Source: Amoebidium appalachense (lineage: Eukaryota; Ichthyosporea). From it: 64,000 nt of DNA. Made by a program: the position numbers and the translations under genes. Under the pieces are notes generated by a model. The model was not told the DNA's origin. It saw nothing but the letters and a program-made list of their open reading frames with translations, and searched no databases. The stretch covers positions 3,906,001-3,970,000 of the forward strand of contig CAVNZM010000003.1 of the NCBI GenBank assembly GCA_963693365.1, written 5' to 3'. This document shows, one piece after another, positions 1 through 29,184 of this stretch (positions are counted from its first letter, which is position 1; the number at the start of each line of letters is the position of its first letter).

Positions 1-146
1 ATCCCTTTAACCAGCTATCCCAGTGTATGTTTTAACAATCTAGCTTAACCTCTACTTCGTTACAAAAATGTCCTGCCTGATGTTAGTTTGTGAAGAAGAA
101 AAAGTGGTGGTGGGAGGCCTTTGTGTTATGTGTGGGAATTTTTTTT

Positions 147-177
<31 letters not shown>

Positions 178-940
178 GGGGGGGAGGAGTGAAAGGGGGT
201 GTGTGGTGTTTGCTTGCGCACGCGAGCGCGCATGTGTGTGTGTGTGGGGGGGGGGGGGGGGGGGGGGGGGGGGGATGGGGGGGGAAGGTGGTGGTACCAA
301 TTCTCTTAAAAGCCTATTGTTTTGATTGGCTCTCTAAGGGGATTGCGGTGTGAATGGCAAGCCTTGACTGTGTGGATGTTCAGCCTGCCGATGACTCCAT
401 TTTTAGTATGTTTGATCGGTACTTCTCTGTTTCGTTTCTTTCCCCGAGAGTTCAATGATTCCTTTCTCACATACTGATGTTCTTGTGTGACCTGAAACAC
501 GAACACATCAGTTCACAGAAAACCACACACGTACGCGGAAACAACATACACGCGTACAGGCAAACACGAGCACACACCCGCACACTTGAAACATACACAA
601 CCCCCTCAAACACACCATTAGAAGCACACACATACCCTCACACACAGCTATATATACTCACACCAAACACTCAGTCATTCACGCCGACCTATGCCATACA
701 TCCACACGTACTCCCACACACACCACACTGACCCTTAATTATGCACGCATATCCACACCCACTCACACCCACACCCACACACATACTCTCACAGACCCAC
801 ATCCACACCCCCTATGACTAGCCCACACGTACTTGTACACCTACACCTACACCTACACCTACACCCTCAAGTACACCCACATGTACACACCCACACGTAC
901 ACACCCACACCCACACCCACACACACACGTACGTGAACAG
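1..940 (+). other. intron or upstream sequence of the ABCC gene
   Basis: I find no convincing exon here. The stretch holds two T/G-run blocks (about 139-184 and 246-290) and a long CA-rich tract (about 500-930) that runs into the acceptor of the first recognisable exon at 941. The missing N-terminal ABCC exons must lie left of the window or be unrecognised here. Confidence 0.5.
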
Positions 941-19980
<19,040 letters not shown>

Positions 19981-20272
19981 TATTTTCAACAATTTCGAAC
20001 GTGGGAAAATTGTAAATTTGAATTTGTAGATTTAATTTGAGCCGTTTGTACAAACGTTTGTAAGAGTAGGCCCATTGAATGTACAGTAATTGAAAATAGT
20101 TTTTGTAAGTAACACATAATGATTGGTTTTTTTCGCTCTTTTTACCCCTGGAACCAATTTCAACCTTTTTCACAGTTTTTGCATGAAGAGAGGAAAATGA
20201 CAAACCTGTACCTCGTTCTGGCCAGAAAGAATGTTATTTAGACTCACTGTTTGAGTGGTGAGGTATTTCCCC

Positions 20273-20329
<57 letters not shown>

Positions 20330-20563
20330 GCTAAACAACACCTGTACGTAGATGACGTATTTCGCCAAATTTGCAGATGTGTATATTGCGTAAGGTGAAA
20401 TCCGATCGTGTGCCCAGATTCCCGGAGCCGGATCGCCTTCGAGTTTGTAAAACTAGGAATTCCGGCTCACAGGAATCAATAAAGCTGATGATTTTTTCCA
20501 ACGACATTTATCTCCCCCCTCCAACCCCCTTTTTCCGCCCCCCTCCCCCTCCTTCCCCCCCTT

Positions 20564-20595
<32 letters not shown>

Positions 20596-21894
20596 CCCCG
20601 GATCCCCGCGCCGCCGCCACAACCACCCACACACGGCGCACACACACACACATTACACACACACACAAACACACACGTGTACACACACACGTGCACCAGA
20701 AAAGCCTGCAAAACAAGCCCTTGCCGCGTGCACGAACAACAGAACCAGTTTGATTTATACGCATCGATAACAAGAATTGCAAAACTGCGCAGCAAGGCTG
20801 ATGAAACCAGATCATAGAATATATCAGCCCCCCTCTCCGTCTACCCCCCTCCCTCCCTCCCCGGCCCCTCCACCCCCGACTCCTCCCCCCCGCGCACACG
20901 CGTGGGTATACGCGCGGGCTCGTGCACCACATGTGCCCATGCATGGCTCGTACCCTAGTAGTGCACATTGTGCGTGCACCAGGCCACCAACTCCAAAAAT
21001 TCGAACGAGACTTTTCGAATTCACCCAGATGTCCTCAATGTTCATACATAAGCAGTGGGAATTGCAGTACTACACTACTCGTAACTCACGAATATATGAT
21101 GTGGTCTCCTAGGAATGTACATGTTGCCAGCATAATAGACTGGGCTTTACTGTACTATGGTGCGGGACGCTGCGCCTGTGGCGACATATAAGGTTGTAGT
21201 CCGGCTATAGCTATGTCGGAGAGGTCGCCGGAGACAGCCGCTCAAGGTGTTGGCAAATGTGCGGACAGTCAAACCGTCGGAATGTGGTACTTGCTAAGCC
21301 AATCATCAATAAGCATGTGTACAAGCAAAGCAATTAAGCTTTCTTATTGGGTTAATTGGTATCGTATTTTCCGGAATCAGCAGCTACGAGTGGTGCGGAG
21401 CGCATCACAATAACAGCACACCACGTGATTGGCTTAGATAACAAACAGCATTTGCTAAACTCTCCGTTCGAACTTACCAAAAGAAACAGGGAGTGTCAGG
21501 CGTCCTTAGGGCTTGGCTCGCTCTTAAGTAGAAAAAGCGTGAATGTCTTTGTATTTGTACGCTTTGTTAAATACACATAGCCACGTGTGTCCCATCTGGC
21601 AATCACTATGAAAATAGGATTGTGCGAGTCCCAGGCTGGGAAGGTGAGCTTGCGGTAGTCACTTTGAGTGCTGTCTCCCTGCGGCCCGCGGCGTAGTAGT
21701 GCTCAGCCACTTACGTAAGCCAGTGGGTACATAGCCTTGGAGACTAAGCTTGCGGGATTCGAAAGCTTGCATGTATAGTTAACACTGTTGCATGTCACGG
21801 CGTGTACGAACTTACGGCCTCACTGGAAATAGAAAACTAATTTTAGAAACGGTTTGGAGGCTGTGGCGGTGCGTGCAAGTGGTGCAGATACCAC
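19981..21894. other. spacer without a recognised gene
   Basis: Contains the presumed ABCC 3' UTR, a very long G-run near 20275-20327, a C-rich/CA-rich block (20515-20700) and unique AT-balanced sequence with no ORF that resembles a known family. The short ORFs here have no codon or family support. Confidence 0.5.
20478..20483 (+). promoter_or_regulatory. candidate polyadenylation signal for the ABCC gene
   Basis: AATAAA on the plus strand about 500 bases after the ABCC stop. It is the first canonical hexamer I noticed downstream. A G-run of over 50 bases (about 20275-20327) lies between. Confidence 0.35.
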
Positions 21895-22193
21895 TACAGA
21901 GGCTGTCCGCCTTTAAGATCCTACGCTTTTAGGGGGTGGGGACGCAATCTTATTTTCAATTAGAGCCGGGGTCAAATTTTGGTATGCAAATTTTGGTCCG
22001 GTGTCCATAATCTTGGGGGAGGGGGGGGGGGGGGGGGGGGGGGGCTTAGCGAATCATTGCAACCTGAAGGGGTGGTAACGGACCCGCTTGCACGGGTATT
22101 ATTAGGTGTGGTGGTGATGGTGGTGGAGGGGAGGGGGGAGGGGGGGAGGGGGGGGGGGGGGGGGGGGGGGAGTAGCAGCCGTACAAAAAGGAA

Positions 22194-22239
<46 letters not shown>

Positions 22240-22487
22240 AGTCAGGGCAGGGTCACAAAAGTCGCAAAGGTATTGTGAAGCCTAGACAAAATGGTGAAAA
22301 ATTATCTTGGGGGGACCATTATGGTGTCAAACAGCGTGAAATTATTCCCCCCGTACCTCATCTTCCCATATATAAATGATAAGATTGTCCCGAAAACAGA
22401 CCCGTCGGCACAATCTTAAAATTTTGGCAAAATCGGCGTCGACGGAATCTTGTTGGCGGACAATCTTAAGGGCGGACGGCCTCTGTA
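21895..22487. mobile_element. MITE-like element, TA-flanked
   Basis: Terminal inverted repeats: the left end starts CAGAGGCTGTCCGCC at 21897, and the right end is the reverse complement of CAGAGGCCGTCCGCC, ending at 22485. The match continues into a TTAAGAT motif. The element (589 bp) is bounded on both sides by TA, the target-site duplication of Tc1/mariner-type transposons. No transposase ORF is present, so it is non-autonomous. Inside are three G-runs and a TATATAAAT motif near 22368. It ends about 140 bp before the ATG of the cysteine-rich gene. Confidence 0.8.
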
Positions 22488-22626
22488 CTAGAGTAGAAAC
22501 CGCAGGACGCTAATATTAATTGGCTGACTCGGCCCGTTCGAGAGTCGAGACCGCGGCGGACATAAATGCACCACACACGTAAAAACGAAGAACAGTCTTT
22601 CGACGAAGCAGCAAGAGGAAAGGAAA

Positions 22627-23124
22627 ATGAATCTCTACACCGCCGTTGCCTTCGTGTTCTCCGCCGTGCACGGTGCCATTCACACGGCGGACGCAGCTCT
22701 AGCCGTCAAAAAGTGCTGCAGCGACAAGCAAATCACCTGCCTACCAACCGAACACACGAAGTACGGAAATGTGACCTACACCCCCTCTTGCTGTGGCGAT
22801 GGAAAGTGGTATTGTCAGCGTAACGGTAAAGGCACAGCGGGGCACGTTTGCAATGGAGACAACCACGGCGGAATGAGCAAGGCGTGCCCGGTTGTCCCGG
22901 AGCAGAAATGTTGCAAGGGAACGAAAATCAAGTGCCCTCCCACTGAACAGACAAAGTATGGGAAGGTTACATACACACCCGTATGCTGTGGAAATGGGAA
23001 GTGGTTCTGTCAGCGTGATGGGAAGGGGACTGCCGGCCATGTGTGTGGCACCAAGGGGGCTGGAGGCAACAACGGTATCAGCCAGCAGTGCAATGCGGTT
23101 GTGGGCCCAAGGAGGCGCCATTAA
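22627..23124 (+). CDS. secreted cysteine-rich protein with two tandem repeats
   Basis: Single-exon ORF of 165 residues ending in TAA. Residues 1-24 look like a signal peptide (hydrophobic stretch from YTAVAFVF, Ala-rich end). Two repeats of about 65 residues follow, starting near residues 29 and 94. Each has a KCC start, then PTE.TKYG.VTYTP, then CCG.GKW.CQR, then GKGTAGHVC, and ends in a lone Cys. Cysteine spacing is the same in both, which suggests a repeated disulfide-bonded module. The tail is basic (PRRRH). I do not recognise the family. It could be an extracellular matrix, adhesive or defence protein, but function is unknown. A MITE lies just upstream and a polyadenylation signal lies downstream. 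Confidence 0.85.
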   Translation: MNLYTAVAFVFSAVHGAIHTADAALAVKKCCSDKQITCLPTEHTKYGNVTYTPSCCGDGKWYCQRNGKGTAGHVCNGDNHGGMSKACPVVPEQKCCKGTKIKCPPTEQTKYGKVTYTPVCCGNGKWFCQRDGKGTAGHVCGTKGAGGNNGISQQCNAVVGPRRRH

Positions 23125-23366
23125 ATTTTAAAGTCATACCGCACCATACCCGCGCTAAGTATCAAGTTGTAGCAGTTCTCAGCACGTGATGTCGATTTTT
23201 TTTTCAGTTGTTACGAAGAAAATGGTTTGTGCAACCAGATACTATGTTATGGGTCTGGGGCTAGCGCTGCTTGTTACCGAAAGTTGCGCGGTGCTATAAG
23301 CACTTTGCTATTTTGTTTATTTTTGAAAACTAGCCTCCTGTGTGGGTGCTGGTGCCCACCGCAAGG

Positions 23367-23372
23367 AATAAA
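23367..23372 (+). promoter_or_regulatory. polyadenylation signal of the cysteine-rich gene
   Basis: AATAAA on the plus strand about 240 bases after the stop codon, just before a foldback sequence. Confidence 0.6.
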
Positions 23373-23388
23373 AGGCTTAATTCACCTT

Positions 23389-23462
23389 AAAAGGTCATAT
23401 TAATTAACGGTGTTAAGGTGGTACATCCATACCTTAACGCCGTTAATTAATGTGACCTTTAA
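23389..23462. repeat. foldback (long inverted repeat)
   Basis: The left arm (about 23389-23419) and right arm (about 23430-23462) are reverse complements over roughly 30 bases with very few mismatches. The core of each arm includes TTAATTAACGG/CCGTTAATTAA, and the loop is about 11 bases. It sits between the convergent 3' ends of the cysteine-rich gene and the fusion gene. It may be a tiny foldback element or an RNA hairpin in a 3' UTR. Confidence 0.85.
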
Positions 23463-24307
23463 TCTACTCATTCAAGTTCTGTGGAGGTTACTCTTTATGC
23501 ATGCTTCATACATAAACCAATGTTCGATTACAGTAGTATGTAAATGTGTGTGTGCTGTGTGTGTGCCTATCTAATAGTTACTAATAGTTGTAACTTCACA
23601 CATCTACCTCATTGTTATGTGTGCTGAACGAAGGTGGCGTGAGTAGATTATCCCAGAATGTGTATTGTTGTTATTTAACAATCTTAGACCGTTTGATTTA
23701 TTCTTCCGCAATCATATAATAGTGTACAAAGCCGGCTTAGGCTGAGGCATATTGCTCACAGAACAATTGCTCAAAAACACCGGCTTTCCCAAACGAACTC
23801 CTTTTCCTTCAGAGTGTTTCGACAATACGTTTGGTGCCTTCAACAATCAAAATTTAGGTACACTACTGAAATTAAAAATCACCCTTAACCAGGCCTTTTC
23901 ATAACACCAGGCCTTTTATCATATATATAATCATGTTTACTTCTATATGTACTTTATCTGACTATAGTTATACCTTCTCCTTGCATATTAAGCATATGTA
24001 CTCAGTTCCATATTATTATCCCTATCAGTCTTTCTGCCAGCATTCTATTTCTCGGCCAATGTCAGCCGGAAACAAACATAACTTAAACAGGACTAAAAAA
24101 ACCAAGCCAGAAAGAGTCATTAGTATACATATGTGCAATTAGTTACCGTGCGTATGTGTATGTTCATGGGTGTGTGATGCGAGAGAAATAGACTACATGT
24201 TTGTACGTATCTTTACCCTTACCCGGCCTCAGTTGTTACGTGTTCGCGCATGCATTCGTAAAAGACAACCCAATTCAATTCTTTCTTTCCATACTCAGTT
24301 TTATGGC

Positions 24308-25552
24308 CTAATTCTCATCCTCCACACCATCCTCCTTCCCTTGCAAGTGCTTCCCTCCCCGCCCAATCCCGCCAGTCCCGCTCACAAGAAACGAATCCGT
24401 AAAACCGAGATTCCAATACGGGTAAACCCCAAATTCCTCAAACGGACCCTCCCTGCTCTCATACAAGCCGGCCGCGCCCGCCACGTCAACCGTTGCGAGT
24501 TCCGGATACGCCATAATTGCCGTATGGTAAAGGTATGCGCTAGCGTCTGTGAGTTCTTCCGTGTATTGAACTTCGATGCGTTTGCGCAGGTTCTGCATTT
24601 TCTTGTAGTATGGCGAGTGCTTGGGGACGTCGTCGACGTACTGGTTCTGGAAACCCGGGATGTAGAGCGTGGCGGCGGACCTGTGTGTGTGCGTGCGTCA
24701 GTGTGTGTGTGTTTGTGTGTAGGAAAGGTGAGGTGACGAAGGTTAGGTGTTTTTCTTGGGTTTTTGCGTTGGTCTTTGTGCGTGTGTGGCTGTGGTGGTT
24801 TTTGATGAACATCTTCAACGCAGTTCGGATGGGATAAGACGGGGGGGGGGGGGGGGGGGGGGGGGGGGTTGTTCAAAGGGGGGTTTACATGTGTGAACCA
24901 TTTGTGTAAATGGATTGTTATGATAGGCTTGAGGAATGTAAGCAGGCTTTAGTGTTGTGTCCGTTAACACGTGTTTTTTGAGGTGTGTGTGTATGACAGA
25001 AGCAGGAGGGGGGAGGGGAGACGGGGGGATGGAGAGATAACAAGTTGTGTGCCCGTATCTGTATCTGACATCCTGGGGTGTTGTAAGTGGAGCTGGAAAG
25101 AGTGCAAGTAGATCTGAGGAGCGCAGGGGCGGGGAAGGGGGGGAGAAGGGGGTTGTAAGAATTTCAAAAGGAAACACCAACCTGAGAATAGGCATCTTGG
25201 GTGTATCCCTGTGCTTGTAACCAAACAGATCCACACCTGCCGCACGCGCCACCCTAGCCAGAGTGAACCAGGGCACAAGCTGCTTAAGGGCATAGGGCAA
25301 GCTCTCAATCACGTTTTCATCCTCGTAGCGAATGGAACCAAAGTAGCCGTTCTCGGCATAGGGCTGGGGGTTGTGGCGGATGGCAAACTGGTTCTGCATG
25401 CGCGCCCTGTAGAGAGAAAAGATTTGATGTTACTCCCATGCTCAGTGTAACAGCTCTTTGTTGTTGGCCTGAAAAATCCCCCTTCGTCCCAAACCACCTC
25501 CCCCCCCCCCCCCTGGGACCCCCATTTTCTGTCTCCAGCCCCCTGCTTCCCA

Positions 25553-25583
<31 letters not shown>

Positions 25584-26651
25584 CTGAAGACAAAGACAAA
25601 CACTTGTTGGATTGCACACACTGCATGCCCCCATTCCATTCGGGTGATTCGCTCTTGTTTCCCTCTCAAACACAATTACACATAAGTCAACAAGGTTTAC
25701 TCCAGAAAGTAAAACACAACACACAAACCTACTTTGAGTGCTTGACATAGTGCATAAACAGTGTCGTGTTTCCAGTAAACGCCGCCACTGCCGCCATCTG
25801 TAAGTCATAGTTGATGCCTCGTGGCCCCATGCTGCGGCCGTCAAACCCGTCCGTGCCCCTCTGCTCACCGAGCATAGACCCCTCCGTACGCCACATCACA
25901 AGCTCAATATAGCGCGAGAACCATTCTTGGAGCTGCAGAGAGAGGAGAAGGGGAATGTATGAGGTTAGAGAAGAAAAAGTAAGTGGCTGGTGGATAGAGA
26001 GCCTGAACGGGAAATGAAATGGTCCAGGGGGAAGGGGGGGGGATGGGGTGGGGGTGGGGGGAGAGAATGGAGGGACATAGAGGAAGAGATGAGAAAGCAT
26101 GAGCTTTCATGGGGTGCTTGTGTGGGCACATGCACAACCAACTGAGCCTAAACACACAGCTGTGTTTAGGTGTGTATATTTCTGTGCTTATCTGTGTGTC
26201 CGTCCATCCCGGGAGAGGGGGGAGGGGGGGGGGGAGGGGGGAAGAAGGGAGGGGCTTCAAAAAGTTAATTGAAAAGAAGGGTTTGAATGAAAAAAAATAA
26301 ACAATGAATAATGGGGAAGAAACTTTGAAGAAAGAAAGAAAAACAAGCAGAAACATGCACTCACCATGCCCATCTCCATCTTGGTCAGCACCTCCGACTT
26401 CCCAACGATCTTCACAGCGTCCAAAAAGTAGAAGAAGTCCCTAGTCTCTATGCTCCCAACTACGTTTGTGATCACAACAGACCCGTCCTCCCTCACGGCG
26501 CCGAAAAGGTGGTCAACGAGAGCCTCTGGGCTGAGGGATGAGTCGCTGTCTAGGAAGAACGAGGAGAGGTGGCGGGCGGCCATGTTCGCATACTCTTTCT
26601 GTTTATATATATATATATATATATATACATTTTTTTTGTATGTGTGTGTGT

Positions 26652-26685
<34 letters not shown>

Positions 26686-27287
26686 GGGGGGAGGGGGAGG
26701 GGGGGGGAGAGGGGAGGGGGTTAGAGTTGGGGAAAATCCACTCACCACCCAATTGCATACGTGCACCTCATCCTCCAATACCATTACCTACTGCAACTCC
26801 CCCCCCCCCCCAAAAAAAAAAAAAAAAAAAAAACAAACAAACATCTTCAGTAATGCACACACACCCTGCCAGCGAAGTAGTTAGCCAGGGCCAGACACGT
26901 ACCCTGCCAGTGAAGTAGTTAGCCAGGGCCAGACACGTGACGTTTCTGAAGAGGGGCTGCAGCCGGCTGACAGGGATGACCTCATCGGGTTGCTCGTACG
27001 CACGGGGGTTAACTCCAATGGGGCCGTCGGGGTTAATGTCCCGCCTGGTGCGTGGAATGACAAAAAGGGTTAAAATTTGAGCTTGAGTAGGTGAAAAGGG
27101 AGAATGAAAAGCAAGGAAAGCACGCGTGGAATGGGAGAGATGTTGGGCTTAGGAGTTTAGAAGTGAATGTGGCAATGGAAAGGTCTGACATTAGACGGTT
27201 TGGTTTCTTCTCAGAGACTGCCGTAGTCTGGAGAGTTGCACAAGAGAGAAAGAGTTACATTAAGTAGCAGCAGTATATCATACAAAC

Positions 27288-27331
<44 letters not shown>

Positions 27332-27432
27332 TAGGAATGGGAATGAACACACACACACGCGCGTGCGCGCACGCACGCGCACACACACGCACGCACGCAC
27401 ACCTGGTGAATGATTTTGCACCCATACACACC

Positions 27433-27489
<57 letters not shown>

Positions 27490-29152
27490 GGTGAACGCCT
27501 TTGCACTCATAGCCTTATCAGCGCACTTCACCACCCCCTCCACAATTGCGGCCAGCCTTGGGTTTGCCTCAGGGTTGTTGACATAAGCGTTCCTCTCCGC
27601 ATCCAAAACCGTCTCGTTCCAAATAAGGAGGTTGGATGGGTTAAAACCGTAGACGGTTTCGGCTGCCATCGCGTCGACTTGGTCGAGAATTAGGTGAACT
27701 CCTTGGCAACGGGCCAGCTTGCGCAAATCAGCAGAGTCTGTGTGTGTGAGGAGGGTGTGTGTGTGTGTGTGTGTGTGTGTATTGGGAAGGTAGGCGGAGG
27801 AGGTGGTGGTGGGGGGAAGGGGGGGGTATGAGGGTGGGTGGGGAGAGAGGGGGAGCGAGGGGGGTGGAGGGGAGGGGGGAGGGAGGGAGGGAAGGGGGAT
27901 CAGAAACCACACCACACTCTCATGGTTGGCTACTTTCTCACAGACCCAACACTGGGGCTGTCCACACTGCGCCGATTGACGCTCCGGATTGACCAAATTT
28001 GCCTAAATTGGATCGGAGTCCAATCGATCTGGCGTCCACGCTGAGTCCGATGGACTGCGCTTGCCAAATTTGGCCGATCCCAGTTAATCCGAAGTTCGGA
28101 TTGACTTCCGGATTAACTGCCAGTCCATCGGCGTTTCAATCCGAGCCCGGATTGAAGTTCAGTCCAAAACTAGAACCAATCATTCCGTGCTTTACCAAAT
28201 TAGTCTATTCACACTTACTAATTAACTAATTGCAAAGAAAATAGCCAAAAATGGACCGCGCGTAAGGCATCCTAGACTTTATTAGTTTAAGTATTTTTTG
28301 GACGTGTAGCATGTCATCTACAGCACCTCTTTATTCTGATTGAAAATAATGATTGAAAATAATGTACAAATATTATGGAGTATATATACGCTAGCACCAG
28401 AAAATATGTTGAATACAGCGCCAGCGTTGCCGTCAATCGGTGACCAGTCTGGACGCTCCGATCGGTCGAGTGTGGTCAATCGGAGCTCCGATGGACTGTC
28501 AATCCGAAACCAGTCCATCGGCGCAGTGTGGACAGCCCCGCTATCACCCATACCACACCACTGCCTCCACAAGCATATACAAAGCAGACACGAACGACCC
28601 CTTCCCCCTCCCCCCCCCCCCCCCCATCCCCCCCCCCCCCCCCCCCTTATCCCTTTGCCAACCACCCCAACCCTTTCCTCTCCACCACTCACATACACAG
28701 ACACACGCACACACAGACACACAGACGATTATCCTAGCACCATCAATCCCGCCCGAAAAAAAGTCCATTAAAAGAAGAAAAAAAAGAAGAAAAAAAAAAG
28801 CGAAAAAAAAGAGAAAGAGACAGCAAGCAAGCAAACAAAACAAAAGAACCGGTACCTTTTGTGGCAACCTCCTGCTCCCCGCTTCCAGAGTACAACCTCG
28901 CCACCCACGATGCAACGGGAACACCTGCAGGGCCCACATCCACCTCCTTTGTGAAGTTGTATGGGGCCTCAAAGTAAGGGGCAGACGCCTTCACGTATTC
29001 GTCCCATGGGCCAGGGATGCCCAGACGAAGAATCATGTCTACCTTGGGCCGACGACCGTATCTGTGTGTGTGGAAGGGGGGACGGGGGGAGGGAGGGGGG
29101 GGGGGGGGAGGGGGGGGGGGGGGAAGGGGAGAGGGGAAGAGGGGAAGAGGGG

Positions 29153-29184
<32 letters not shown>

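Noticed and set aside
22566-22823. ORF overlapping the cysteine-rich gene in another frame
   Set aside because: A shadow of the real frame, which has a signal peptide and two conserved repeats.
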